A DNA stretch of 64,000 nt, from NCBI GenBank assembly GCA_022747635.1, contig JAKTNV010000004.1, positions 85,300,052 to 85,364,051 on the forward strand, in the 5' to 3' direction. Positions within the stretch are counted from its first letter, which is position 1. Every line of letters starts with the position of its first letter. This document shows positions 1 through 13,690 of this stretch, piece by piece. The notes beneath the pieces are model-generated. The model had not been told where the DNA came from. It worked only from the letters and a program-made list of their open reading frames with translations, and searched no databases. A program made the position numbers and the translations under genes. Source of the DNA: Hetaerina americana. Its lineage: Eukaryota > Arthropoda > Insecta > Odonata > Calopterygidae.

Positions 1-2600
1 TTTAAATCCATTTCTGAAATTTTAAAAAATCGCCAACACACACAGAGATAGATGTACTCTTGGCTACGTAACTTTTGCAAATGTCAAGTTATGACACTAA
101 GATTTAAAGGGAATATCAACAACAGATGTACCAATTTAACAAAAAAAACAGAACTCAAATAGGAACGATGGGAGCGCCACACGGTGGTTATTCCGGGAAC
201 TTTTTGATCAAGGTAGTATTTTTAGCACTCTTCTTTCTCCATATCCAAGTTTCTGCTACTTCTAGGCAGACCAATTTTGTTTTTCTTGCTTTCCAACATT
301 CACTGCCATAAAGCAGGAGGTTCTGCAGACGTCTTCGTTATTGCTGTGGTCGATGCTTTTGCTTGTCAGGATTCCTCTTTAACGATGAAAAACAGGTTTC
401 ACCAGCGCGATCTCTTTTTTCACTTATGGCTACTACATTTTATTGCGCCCTAGAGATAAAGGTGATTTTACACTCAAGATAGCAAAATCAATTGAATTGT
501 AGAGAGATAGTAAAATAAATTGTATGTGAAACACTCCGATCACGCTTTCTATTTCACCAATAAGGAGTTCCAAGAGGATTCACCGGATACGGTTTACTTA
601 TTTTCACCCTTAAAGAGATAAGGGATAACGAGAACCACATATGGCTTTACGAAAGGATAACGTGCGTGCCGTATCGACAAGATGTGCTACAATCACTCAA
701 TTCGCAGTTTTTTTTTGCATCTAACTTTTCCCAATTGTATGGCAGCGTGCAAAAGAGACAAAAGATCTAGGTAAATATCTTTTTATTATTGTAAATATAG
801 AGAAATCGATCGTGCAGGATTTAACAAGGGAAAATTGACCGGTAAATAAGTACCTAGAGTTATCAAAGCGATCAGCTTGTGCTGAAATAACTCAGGAAAA
901 AGAATGGCGATTGCTTTATTGAAGCGTAATTACGGTGCATAATATTTTACTTTCGCAAAACAACTGTGTCCGTCCGTATGTCAGGTTCTGTTAATCCTAT
1001 CATCACGTTTCTTAGGGGTCAAACAATAAATGGCATGCAGGTAGTTAACTAGGATGGACTTGTGGCCGCAAACTGCATATTATCAAAAGAGCAACATTAT
1101 TTGCCATACTGAAACGAACGATCATGAAATACCAATGACGAAAATGGTTTCATACACCAACAAAGAGGTCAGAGCATATCGAATAAGGGATATTTGCCAG
1201 GGATAAAGAAATTGAATTCATGCTTATTCCACTAAAACAATGAAAAATCAACCAGAAAAAACACTGGACAAGATGTGAGACCTATTTCCCAGATACTGGA
1301 GAGTTCCATTTGATATTCAGCCGCAGTATGAAGTGTTGGCATGCATTCAATGTACAAAAGTCCGCTGCCAGTAAATTATAAGTCACGATCGACTGAAAAT
1401 GGAATACAACTACGCAATGAATCATGAATAAAAAGTATAATGATGAAGTGTATTAATGTCCGCTCAATTCCTCAAGACATGATAACATAAAACTCTTCAT
1501 TTCCCCCACTTCATTCCGTTATTCCGGTCAAAACAAAATAATTATGGAATTATATCCCCATCTTGGTTGATTTTGTAACGAGGGACTTAGCCCCTTTTCT
1601 AATTGGCATCTCCTGGAAGAGGAGGAAAAAAATATAATTCCTCTCAGAAAAATGCAGTATTAAATGAAAACAGAGTTTTATTACATGCCTCGACCAACGG
1701 CTGAGGTCATTTCGCACCGTGAAAAAAAATATCATTTTATTACGAATTCATATCTGCAGACACAAACGGGCCTGACCAAAGCAGAGTTCGACACCTGGCC
1801 AGCCTGAGGATCCTTCCGTCCTTAAATTTAAAGGCGTTACCGGGTCGATAACGACGTTGAGGTCCATTGAACGTCCCGAGGCGTACAGTTCGACAACGGG
1901 GAGCGCTAATAAAATTACTCCATTCCCCATTCTTCAGATTCTATCCTCTGATGTCTAAGCTCCGCCTCAAAAATCCGCGGATTCATAGTGTGCGCATGTA
2001 CTTCCGTCACTTTCACAAAGGAACTTAATAGGCACTCCCATCGAATGGACGGGGTGAATGCCCTCAGCGATTTTTTCGATTATTGAATAATTTGTTCTGC
2101 TTTCCTTTTGCGAATTTTTTAAAGAATAAAATTTGATCTCGCTCAGCAGCGTCGCGAATCCGAATATCACATAAAAATTCATTGAAAACAAAAATGTATT
2201 TTATCATCCAGGAGTGACTACAAAATTGATCTCCGGTATCTCTTGAAGGATCGGCCAGAATTTGATCAAGATAACGTAAATCACATCTGAAATCAAAACC
2301 GATGGTATAAACGTGAAAATCACATTCATTTACCTGAGTTTAACATATTTTTAGGCACGTGATAGATAGCGTTATTAAAATTTTGACTAGTTTTGATTTA
2401 AAAATATAGAAAAACATGTTAAAAAGCACACATTTTGACGGTGTAACGTGATTTCAGCCATCAAACACCGTCACTTTCTGAAAAATACGGGAGAACCTTG
2501 GCAGATTGGAGTATTTATTTTAGCGGAGGCAATAGGAAAAGCAGACCAGCAGAAGATCAATGGGCAACTTGGGGACGTGAACACTCAGAATTTCGCGGAA
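1..2600. other. AT-rich non-coding DNA
   Basis: I see no gene here. All six frames are closed by frequent stops, and open stretches are about 75 codons or fewer with no recognisable motif. A slightly GC-richer island at about 1,765-1,900 carries two short ORFs that look like chance. No repeat family or RNA gene was recognised. Intron or intergenic DNA is the simplest reading. Confidence 0.7.
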
Positions 2601-3300
2601 CTTAAATGGCTTTAGAAATTACCAGGGGATGATGTCAGCGGAATATAATTAATAGTACGATCCTTGTAGTCCGATGAGCCCCTTTTAAGATCCCTCGACG
2701 GAGCCCGTCTTGTAAACTTGAGGAACGGCACTGAGGAAAGAACACCTGTGCTGATGAATGCGATCGCTCGGATCTTCGGGAGCCGCGCCCCTCCGTGCGG
2801 TATTCCCGTGACGACTGAAGGAAGGCGGGGCCCCGTTCCGCTTCCCCGTGCGCCTCGAATGGAGGACACGGGGAATTCGCAGCAGGCCACCACTTAAGCT
2901 GATTATGAAGGGTGAGAGGGAGTGCTCGGCCGACGGTCATTAATTCCCGAGCGCCGAGCTGAAAATAGTGGCAACTTATTTCCTCCCCCTCTTCCGCGCC
3001 GACAGGTGGCCGCGAAGCAACGACGGCCGCCGTCGGCATTTTAAATGAGTGCGAAAGGAACGGGAGGAGATGGAGGGAAGGTGTAAAGGTAAGGGGGAGG
3101 GGGCATGGCGAAGGGCGAATCGAAAGGGACACGATCTCGCCCGTCCGAAGAGTACTTTCCCGATGACGCGGATGCCAGTTTCAACGCCGCGTATGTCGAA
3201 GATTTTCGCAGTGATCAACGCGAAAGCATGAGCGACCACAAGCGCGAACTTCCAGTGCTGCTGGAATCGACCCTAAGTTTCACGGATCGTAATGAAGTCA
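2600..3300. other. CpG-richer patch with overlapping open frames
   Basis: Base composition rises abruptly in G+C and CpG against both flanks. Several frames are open at once: minus-strand ORFs at 2,612-2,893, 2,635-3,132 and 2,976-3,239, and a plus-strand ORF at 3,105-3,377. Their translations are low-complexity and Ser/Pro/Arg-rich, with no domain I recognise. Simultaneous openness on both strands points to composition. An exon or CpG-rich regulatory patch remains possible. Confidence 0.35.
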
Positions 3301-6300
3301 GAAATCCGAATCCGGATATATTTACAAATCACCATTTTCTTTCGTGGATCTTATTCGATATCATTCAAAACAAATAATTTAAAAAAGACCGCCCCGTCGA
3401 GCGACTGAAGAACAGCTCGTTCCGTCAACCAAGAAACCATTTTTGAACATTAGGCACGTGTGTGCGATTTGATGGATAAATATCATAATCATGCATCTAC
3501 ATTCGTAAATATTTAAAAGAAACGTTGATATGCAATTTTTCCCTTAAATGTGTTTTCTTTCCCCATCAATCATCAATCGGAACGGCCATCCCTTTTGTAT
3601 TGTTGAAATATTATTCACTCGTGCTCGAATCACAAACGTGACTATTCACTGAGCAGAGAAAAATCATTGTGATCAACACATATTTTTTATTCCCGTCGAA
3701 ATGAGAAGAGGGAATACTTTCCACGCGGTGTAAGTTCGGAAACCAAAAACTATTCTGTTCTGAACACAACACAGACCGGGAAATTGACAAAAAGAACGTA
3801 GGTGGAAACATGAGTCATATTAAAGGAGACACGGAAACTGGAACGTAATAATTGTGGCCATCATCATCGCCCATAACCAGAAATCAGATCGAAATTTCAC
3901 CGCCTGATTTATTTGTTACCGTAATTCCAGGTTTCCAAACCTTACTTATTAGTCTTCTTGCCCCCTGTTTGTCACCAATGCCTTACGTGGAATTTCTGCT
4001 TTTGCAATGTCATTACGTGGTCTCGCCATACGCAAATCGTGTGCTGGACTCCAAACAAGGATACGGTCCAAGTTCGTAATTTATTACCGTCGATTGTTTC
4101 AGACTGGAATTTTCCATAGCCGAGAGAGCAAAAAAAAAATAAAATATAAAATTCTTCCATTGTTCCATTTCGATCAAATGATATAATGGCACACATAACA
4201 TCGTGAAAAGTTGATCAACCGTGAAACCCAGAATAAAAATTTAGTATAAATGCTTCAAAAAAATACTTGGATAACGAGCATGAGACAACTGGAATCTCTG
4301 AGAAGATTTTTCTCTCTCATTCTTCTGACTGCTCACACCAACGGCGAGTTTTGGCATGAAATCAACGACAGGTGTACATGAAAGCATGTATTTTTTTAAA
4401 GATCCTGGGCGATGGACCCATACGAGTAATTACATCGGCGATTAATCACACAAAGAATTGGCGAAGGTAAAGCTAGCCCATTAGAGATCGAAATCAATAA
4501 TGAGGTTGCAAAAAACCAAGGCCATTCCTTCCGTTATAGGGCAGAAAAAATTGTTTTTTTTTCTAGTTAAACGGATTGTTCATGGTACGTTGGACATATA
4601 GATCGAAACTTTGTAAAGAATACCTCAACGTCTTTAAAATAACAATCACCAACGGATAAAATACTAGCTGAAAAGTGATGAAACGAACTGTAATTTTTTT
4701 ATAAAAGGTATCGAAGTTGTAAAAGGTAGAGTGGAAATAATTTTGCCACGTCGTTTTTCTTTCATGCATGTACGTACCACAGCTTGTACCTCGCACCATG
4801 AGTACCATAACGAACGAGAGCAAAAAAACTATATGCACAAGTTTTTCCATTGAATTCTGAACGATACCAATAGCAACATGAATTAAACCCATTGATCAAA
4901 AACTTCAGTTTTGATACAAAAATCAATATGAGGGTTATGTTACTATACTCCCAGATAGGGATTTATTTAAAACCCAACAGTAAACGTGCAAAAGGTTGCG
5001 AATACTACGAGGAATGCAAACTAGGTACCTTGGGGTGAAAACTGCTAACGATTTACCAGTAGAGCATCCATATTTATAAAATAATCGGGAAATCTGTAGA
5101 CTTTTATGGGCTTTCATAAGAATACTGCTGATAAGAGTACTTTACAGGGGAGTGTTTCTCTTGACAGGTTCAAGTAGGTACACCTATATGATCAGGTCGA
5201 GAAAAATTTCCTTGGTACCGCTTAAGTTCGACATACAGGGCAGGAATATTCAACATTAAATACTTTCATAACAGATATAAAAGTGTCACTACCAAGGCTG
5301 AGGGAACTTTTTAAGCTTTCAAGCTGGGAAAAACATGAAAAAATGAGATTCAACGCTCGACTGAAATAATTAAGTCAAAGATTGGAGAGACTAGGATCAC
5401 CACTTAACTCAACACTTTATAGCCGTCTACAAGAACAAAATTAAGGATATTCAATGCCAGAATTAAAAGATTTAGCCACTCCTGTTTATCACCATATACT
5501 AATTAATAATAACAGCTCAAATATCTCCACTCCCACCGCATAAAAATCTTTTCCGTTCCGTTTCTCATCCGTTTACAATGGCGCCACAATTCCCTGTCAT
5601 GAACCATTTAGTGCTTTTCCATGCAAGCACTTGCATTAAGATGTGGGTATAATTAACAGTTTTTGAGAATTCCAAATTTCGCACATTTCCTCTTAATAAC
5701 AGCAATTACACGACGAATTTTAAATACAGATATTAATAGCTTAGCAGCGGGGAACTTAATAACAGCAATTTAATAATAGCTGTCCGGGTTTCGTTCCAAA
5801 ACCCGCCCTCGGTTTGAGCAAAAAGTATGATGGGAGCGATTAGCATCGTAGAGGATATTTCCGTTTCCATTTCGTGTTTTCCATTTATTAAGAGGGAAAG
5901 TATACATTTTTTGATTCTTCAATAAGAATTCCTTCCATAATATCAATGCTTAACAAAGCCCAGTTCTCGAAAATTATAAAAAACATAGAATTAAAGGGGA
6001 CAAACATTTTACAGTCTACGAAAATCGCTTTGTACGCTCAAGAATTTCGTTCTATAATGTAAATACTTCATACGGCATTTGTGCTGACAACATAAATTTG
6101 AGCCTATATTTAATAACTGCTTCTACATATAAGAACTTGCAAAATAAAACCTTTTAAACAAGACAAGAAATGTCTTACGGTGCGACAAAAATAAATGGCA
6201 GTGTGAGCATATGCAAACATAATGTAGCCCATTGGGAAATTATAAAAAAATCATCCATGTAATTTACCATCTCAAAATTGTAAAATCTTCGAATACTTTA

Positions 6301-7015
6301 CAATTACACATTGAGTTCGGAGAGCCGTAAAAAACAAAGTCTTCATAGTTCCAATAATATTGCGACGTTAGCATTGACAAGTCACTTGGGTATTGAGAAA
6401 GGTGGTGACCCGTCGTTTCTCCGCATCTCTGATGCTTTAATACCTGTGGGTCCATGGCATTGAATTCTCCCCTTGACCTCAACTAATAATGGGTGATATG
6501 TATCGATAAATATTAAGCGGATAACATTCATTAAATAATCATTTGATTATAATTTCGAAAGCTTCTCCATTATCCATAATCTGGATCACACAATTGATTC
6601 GATATTCGCGTATTTTCATTTTTTTTCAAATGAACACTAATCGCAGGACTTAGCGACTGTCTTACCGGACATTATGTAATACCCAGCAGATACCCAATGG
6701 CGAGTAGGATATGATAGAGGAGCACATAATTACCACGGCGAAAACATCCAAATGTAAAGATACTTATGCATCGATAATTTCGATTCAATTGCCCATCACT
6801 ATGTTATCTCAAAATTATGAACATTGCAAAGCAACATAGCACTATCAAAATAAAAATTTACATTCACATCGCACGTCGATTCGAATCATGGGATCGTCGT
6901 CATCGCCAGGATATCGCCTGTAACAAGCGACCCATCGTATCGATGATATTGATTTTGCACATCAAATTATTACATCGACAGTTCTACGATTCGTTAATAA
7001 TAATGTAACGATACT
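3300..7015. other. Long AT-rich desert
   Basis: About 3.7 kb of AT-rich sequence with dense stops in every frame and many A/T homopolymers of 6-9 bases. The longest open stretch is about 109 codons (minus strand, 4,563-4,892) and has no motif. I found no TE, SINE head, tRNA or strong inverted repeat. Nothing supportable lies here beyond intronic or intergenic DNA. Confidence 0.65.
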
Positions 7016-7720
7016 GCTCATCAAGTTGGTCTACCCTGGGCGTCGACGCTGTCGGCACTAGACATGGCGTCAATCGGTCCCCACCCGCCCGGAGGTTCCC
7101 GCACGTGTCAGCGGGGAACACCCCGCCGGTAAGGGCGTCCTCTACACCCGCTCCTCGCTTCACCGTTCCCTCCTCATCCCCACATGGTCGCAATCCACCA
7201 CGGCCTCGGACAACATCCAGCCCACTGCCGCCTTTGTCGTCCCCTCGGACGCTAAAACCTTTCAGGCTCGGATAACACGATCTTTTTATCTTGGGATCGA
7301 GGGCCAAATAGTAACGAGGGGTGCTCTCCGAGCGTAACGTGGAAGCAACGGGATCGATTTCATCGAATCGACGATCTTAAAGGCAGTATTGGTTGCGTAC
7401 AAAAGCGAGCCGAGTGTTTGACTGTCGGGAGAGGAGCCCTCGCCCTCCTGATGATCGCTTCCTTCCTTCTAAAAACCGCGTCCTCTCCCCCGGGTGATCG
7501 TGGCTTGATTGAATTAAGGATGCTCTTTGGACGAGTTTTCGTTGGCGTTTGTTTCCAGACCACAGAGAGATGAACATTGAATGTATAACTGCCCACATGG
7601 CCGTTCCTTTGCGGGGCCATAAAAGGCCTGATCATTCACCGATGGCCTTCTCGATCTGCTCTTCCCTCTCGAACCATCCACACACTCTCCCATATCTGGC
7701 GGTTAATTCGACTCTCATCC
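7016..7720. other. GC-rich patch, open on the minus strand
   Basis: A sharp switch from AT-rich DNA into CpG-containing sequence at about 7,020. Minus-strand ORFs at 6,984-7,307 (107 codons, Gly/Asp/Arg-rich) and 7,360-7,635 (91 codons) are consecutive but in different frames. Neither resembles a family I know, and no splice pair joins them convincingly. A decayed exon, CpG patch or chance are all possible. Confidence 0.25.
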
Positions 7721-9560
7721 TTTCTCTCGATATGAGCAAACCAGCGTATGTACACTTCTATTACCGGTGCGTATCACTCGCATTCTTCCACGACCTATAC
7801 ACCCCTTAACCCTCCCTATTCCTCCAATTTGTACAAGAAAAACTCCGCAAGTACCTCACAACCACCGCAATTAGCGGACTATCTTGGAGCACCCCAGATT
7901 GACCTTAAACGTCGAGTATTAAGGGTGAAATTTTGGTGGAGTTTTTTTCTTCGATTTCACCAACTTTGTTTTCATTTCACGAATACAGAAACAAAGAGGG
8001 GAATTTTCATTCACAACTATAATCATCCATGGTACTCATAAATGTATATTTCTCGATTTTAATTTTCAAACGAGCTGCTGCGCGCTACTTTTATAGAGTC
8101 GCCGGCGAAAGGCATTAAAATACGCCACAACCCATTCCACGCCGTTCTTTCCAGCGCATTAAGCCTTATTTCGAGTAAGTCAAAGAATTCGCACATTTTC
8201 TTCCGCATGTAAACGACCTAAGCTTCATTCAACATGCAACGCATATTCGTTCCTCACATAGGATCCTACTCATATGTTTAACATAAGTTTATTGTCATTT
8301 GCGACATGATGGGATTTGGTATAATGGGGCTTTGAAGTGAAACAATGCAGCGGTCTTTAGGCTCACCAAAAATCTCCAATGACCGGTAGACTACTGTTAA
8401 CACTATGAGGTGTTTCATCGTGTTGCAAATTTTAGCTTGTTTCGCACTTTCATATGCTGCATTCTCATATCGCTGCCAATTATTTTCCCTGCCAAAGCCT
8501 TCTGAATACGTGCATGCCTTGACCAAAATAAAATCTTGAGTCTATCTCTCCCTGCATTCAAACCCAAAAAACCATCTCTCCCTACCCACATCCTCGTCAC
8601 TCGCCATCACTCACCCCACAACTCTTGCCGCCACGTGTGGAGCGGAGCTTTTAGAATTTGCGGTCTTAAGTTACTTGCCTCATGGTGCCACAACCTCCCT
8701 TCACCTCTTCCGCCCACCCCCCATTATTACCCTTCCACCACCTCTCTTCTCCCTCTTCCGCTCTGGGTACTTTTCCGGCAAGGGGCGTACGGGAGAAACA
8801 TGGCACCCCCTCACACACTCCGCTTTGCTGACTCCTAAACCTGAGAAACTGGAAGCAGAGGATGGAAATAGGATGCCTTGCAGTCGCAAAAGTAAACCAA
8901 ACGTACTAAGACATCCGAGGGAGAGACGAGGAATTTATGCGGAGTGTACGTGAAGACGGAAGTCATAAGCGCTCATCAAACCCCTGAAGAGAGTACCGGG
9001 ATTTCAATTCAGAATATCATGAAGGCCATTGAAATTAGGCATGTTGGTTTCATAGTCTTCCATAATAGGAAGTTGGAAGCCGATTTATAAGTTACGTGAT
9101 AGGTGGACTCTGGAATCCAACGCAATCCACAATCAAACACAAAAGGTCGCAGAGGGGTACACAAAATTGAAGTGGAAATCTACGTCAAGATGTTTTCAAA
9201 AATTGCTGAATGATGACAAACCGGAATCCATAAATTGCATTTTTACAACTGAGAAAACTTAAAAATGGACGAAAACAAAAACGCAGCCACCACACGATAT
9301 CGCCAAATGAAAACATGGTATCATGCAGAACGGAGATTACATACACCAGAGGGGTTTTTGGAAGAGGTTTAGCTCACACGAGGGCATAATTTGATGTGTT
9401 TAGATATTAATCTGTTAACAACACCAACTTCTACGGTTTCGTCTATTTGGTAGTATCTTAACAAAAAAAGGCTACACGTGGATTTTCAACGCGAGAGAAA
9501 AATTTGGTGTTTTTTTTCATTTCTCTCAGTAGAATAAAATAGCACGTTTTAGCAAGAACA
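7720..9560. other. Mixed non-coding DNA with a CT-rich block
   Basis: Mostly AT-rich, with a pyrimidine-rich plus strand at about 8,540-8,770 that keeps frames open there (for example 8,536-8,838). No motif, RNA gene or mobile element was recognised. The region resumes ordinary AT-rich sequence after about 8,950. Confidence 0.55.
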
Positions 9561-10440
9561 AGTCCGAATCACCACTTTAGAGACAACGAACGAAAACGGG
9601 ATGGGGAGCAGAAGGAAAGGGTTAGAAAAGAGAATATGGGCTGCACACAAGAATGTCCACCGAAACGGAAAATTTCGGCAGCAACTATGGTACAGCACCG
9701 CCGGTCGTAAATAGCCAACGCGTCCCGACAATGCGACGTTCTCCCTTACTAACGCCGACTCCCTTTCCTGGCGAGGGGGGTGAACCTTTTGATTTCCCCT
9801 GAGTCGTATTGCCGCCTCCCACCCCCCCCCCCCCCACACCCACTCTCCCGTTCCGATCAGGGGGAAAGAAACGTCCGGGAAATGAAGAGCGAGAAATCCA
9901 ATACGTGAAAGCTTCCACCCCCCCCCATCCCCAAGTCCCACAGAAAAAAACGCCGATTACGTTATGCCATAAGCTATTTTATTTACCGCTTTTACGGGAC
10001 CAAATATCTGTTATATCTTTATTGATCCGGGCAGGGGTGGGGTTACGTGGCAACGGCGGGGGAGGGATTCGGTGTTTCTTCTGGGGGCTGTGGAGGTCTG
10101 AGAAGGGGAGGGAGGAGCGAGAGAGGATTGAGGGGAGTGAGCTGGAGGGAAAGGTCTGGGACTGACAGGAAACTAGGGATAACGAGATCCCGGAAAACGG
10201 CGTGCGCGGACGGCTGAATACAGGAGAGGAGTGGCCATCTACGGACGTCCGGCTGACATCCTGCATTCTGACGCACGCGGCCGAAAACCAACATCGACAA
10301 TCCAATTTCTAGCCGGGAACCTTTATATAAATCGTAAAAAAAATCTCCGCTGACAGCCGGCGGTCTATTCAACCAGAAAAGATCAGAGGGGCATGAAAAC
10401 GAACAGGAAAGAATCCTACTCCATTCATCTGGCATTACAA
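9560..10440. repeat. G/C low-complexity block with poly-C runs
   Basis: Purine- and pyrimidine-biased DNA containing a run of 14 C at 9,822-9,835 and 9 C at 9,918-9,926. Several overlapping frames are open on both strands (for example minus 9,549-9,941 and 10,043-10,435). Their proteins are Pro/Ser/Gly-rich and are read here as compositional artefacts, not genes. Confidence 0.6.
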
Positions 10441-10469
10441 CCGGACACGGAGAGAATATGAACTGTGTA

Positions 10470-10493
10470 CAGTTATTTCAACCAAAATAACTG
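10470..10493. repeat. Short perfect inverted repeat
   Basis: CAGTTATTT at 10,470-10,478 and AAATAACTG at 10,485-10,493 are perfect reverse complements with a 6-nt loop, CAACCA. The 9-bp stem sits in AT-rich DNA. It could be a chance hairpin or part of a larger element that I cannot define. Confidence 0.5.
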
Positions 10494-10860
10494 CGCTGCT
10501 AGAAATTCGTACTTTCATAAATTTGGGTTTTCCACATGAGTAAAAGATTGACCAAAACCAAAAAAAAAAGGAATCAAAACACAATTTCAGGATTTTCTCC
10601 TTTATGATCACATTGAAAGAGACGAAAAGAAAATCGAATCATTATTACGAATCGAAACATCGACATTTATCGTAAGTGGCAGGGTAAGACGGTCTAGAAT
10701 CAAGATTGAAAAACATACGGTGAGAGCTGAAGAAGTATACAGCACTGATTGGCTTATTTATACGTCCAACATCACAGACAACATTTTTTATCCTTTTAAT
10801 TGAGATCACCACCACGAAGGAATTCGTGGAATTTTCGCAGGGACTTTAAACAAACGAGCC

Positions 10861-11690
10861 ATTAAGAATTCCAACGTCTCTCTAGCGAGTAAATCGCAGT
10901 TTTAATATTCGCTCCTTTCCGGGAAAGACATTTTTTATCTACCTGAAAATAAAGACGCGGTAAAGAACCTGTTTCCACGCCCCGTAAGACGGAAGAATGA
11001 GCGCCGTTTCGACGCGAAAAGAATAACGAACAGGTTTCCAGCAGAAGGAAGGGAGTGGATTCTTCGACGTGTCCGGCCAAGCAGTAAAGTAAGCCGGGGG
11101 ATGGAGTGGAGAGGATGTCGAGGAATAAGTGAATTCTGGATCCGTGCCTAAAACGTTTCGTTCGCTCGCCTGCAAAAACGGGAAACTGCACAACATCCAT
11201 TGTCCGTGTTCTATGTTTGCCCATTCGGAATGTTTATTTCCCGTCTCTCTCTCTCTCTCCGGAGAAAGGCTCGAGTTTCAAGGCAGTGGTCAAGGTGCAA
11301 GCGGCCTTCTCGGTCGAAGTAGCGTGTGTGCTTCTTTTCGCCATATGCACAGAATACTGAATCAATCTAGGGAAACCGTTTTCCTTTCGCCAACATCCAA
11401 GTTTTGTCGATTCCGATTTTGTGACAGACCCCACAGGATGAGTGCTCAGAGAATGTCGATTGGAGGTATGTCCATTTTTGACGGGACCTCGAAGTGTGTC
11501 CAGCCTGCATTTGAATGCTGTTTTTTCCCCGAAGTTTTTCTCGCAAAATAACCAAGATACACTATGCTCGAACAAACTACGACAACACCTCCAAATGGCC
11601 ACAAAGAGACAGGTGACCTCCGTTGAGTCCTTTTTTACGTGCACGTCCTTTCCATCCGTAAAACCTCGAACCTAAGATGGAAGGTGCATG
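10861..11690. other. Balanced-composition block open on both strands
   Basis: Unlike the purine tracts nearby, this stretch has fairly even base use, yet long frames are open on both strands. On plus there are 140 codons (11,129-11,551) and 77 codons (11,442-11,675). On minus there are 120 codons (10,862-11,224) and 136 codons (11,234-11,644). The translations are Cys/Ser-containing and match no family I recognise. A 16-nt CT run lies at 11,244-11,259. A transcribed exon or UTR is possible but unproven, and I cannot choose a strand. Confidence 0.2.
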
Positions 11691-12089
11691 CTTACGAAAT
11701 GTTGCCATGGGATGGCGGACTGATTTGCAGCGGAAAAACTGCAAAAACTAGTCACCTCCGCAATAACGTTGCGAAGCCTCCCGAAGAAATCTATCCAATC
11801 GGAAAAACCGTGGAATAGCCTATTCTACATTCAATTACTTGAAATCGATTAAAATTAAACCCAGAAATAATGATCAATGAAAGGAGGAAAAACATACGCA
11901 TATACGAGCATACGATACTTATGCGTTTGAAAACAAATGAATCGACATATTCCAGTCCGACTCAATCCAAAATTGCTGCGATCAAATTTTCAACGCGTTT
12001 TAACTCTCCTCACACGCACATATGTATTCGCAGTGCTCACTCCAGTGCATCGTTTTAAAATCAAACCGACTTCGAAGAGGTGGCACACG

Positions 12090-13200
12090 ATATGAACCTT
12101 GAGGAACACCCTTTACGTTTTCTCCCAAACCAAACAAAATACTCCGTCGCTACCGAAGACCGGGATGAATGCTTTGACGGTGGGTACTCGGCTTCGGCGA
12201 ATTAAAAATAGAGAGACAGGACGAGACACAAAAAGGAAGAGGGGCAACAAAAAAGTAAACAAAACAGTCTCTCTGGGAGGCGCCTTTGGAGCAGCCGGCG
12301 CTAGTGCGGCCCGGAAGGTAGCGACGGGGAGAGAGAGGACTCGCCTAGGGAAAGACGGAAGGGAGAAGAAAACGAGAGCATAAGGCGATAAAAGGAGGAA
12401 TATGAGGGAGCTCTCGGTGGGAGGGCGTCGACTAGATGGAAGGGAAGATTGCGTGGGTATGGGAAGCTGGGGGGAGTAGGGGAGAAGATGGGGAGGTGGA
12501 GATACAGCGGTAGGAATGGAGATAGAGGAGGAACACATTCTACACCGCCCACACCATTCTCCGCGCCACACCGAAAACTCGACCGAAACTCCCCAGCCAG
12601 CGGAGACTACTTTTCCCAACTCTCTACATTTTCCCATTCTCCCCCTCTCTTTTCACCCGTCCTATCTCCTCCATCGCCAACTCCAGAGCCGCAAAAAAGG
12701 AAGCGAGGGAGGGTGGGGGACCAACATCTACACACAAACACACACACACATAAAAAAGGTGAGGAGGAAAAAAACCTTCCAACACGCCACCCCCGCCTCC
12801 CTGAACCCTTCCCACCCCACATATAGCTCCCGACAATATTAACCCGCAAAGACCGTCCCCGCACCTCGCACCCTCCCCACACATAAACCCTTATGCTAGA
12901 CTTCCTCACTCGGGAGAGATGCGGGGGCAGGGGGACGCTGGGGTGTGGGTGAGTAGGAAGAGGGTCGGCGGGGGAGAGATGGCGTTACACAGCGCCGACT
13001 GGCGAGGGAGAACGCGAGAGTCGGAAAAGGAGTCCCCACCTCCCGCAACCCATCTCTCCTCCCTCCGAACCCACTCCCCTAACCAACACACACACCTAGA
13101 AACACACGAGCGCGGACGGACGGAAAACACATCCATTCCGACCTCCTCGGCCTCAGCTTCTCGAAAGATTTGTGAAAGATAATAAAAAAGGAAAAGAAAA
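12090..13200. repeat. Alternating purine/pyrimidine low-complexity tract
   Basis: GA-rich plus-strand DNA (about 12,220-12,520) gives way to CT-rich DNA (about 12,600-12,910), then GA-rich again. A short CA-rich run lies at about 12,730-12,755. The minus ORF at 12,113-12,637 (174 codons) and several plus ORFs are Ser/Pro- or Arg/Gly-rich and are explained by composition. Confidence 0.6.
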
Positions 13201-13339
13201 AAGGGGTAGGTTGTAGGATACGATGGGGTGGGGGAAGGGGTTTATGGGACGAAAAAAGAGGAAGGAGGAATAAAGCGACTGCGACTTGGTTGGCTCAGGG
13301 AGCGCGGTATCTTCTGGCCCCCTTCCTCGGCTCTTATAT

Positions 13340-13486
<147 letters not shown>

Positions 13487-13565
13487 TTTTTCATATAAAT
13501 GTACTTTCTTATAACACGCATACATATTTACAGTGTTCGGAACCATGATACGCATGTGACATTAT

Positions 13566-13582
13566 GTATGTGTGTATAAACC

Positions 13583-13644
<62 letters not shown>

Positions 13645-13690
13645 TACATACATACACACACATACATACAAACACACGCACATTCATTCA
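13566..13690. repeat. Compound microsatellite (GT)n(AT)n(AC/ATAC)n
   Basis: A short GT-rich lead at about 13,566-13,576 is followed by about 22 copies of AT at 13,588-13,632. AC and ATAC units then run to about 13,690. It lies about 100 bp from the preceding AT array. The GT and AC flanks are again mutually complementary. Confidence 0.95.
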
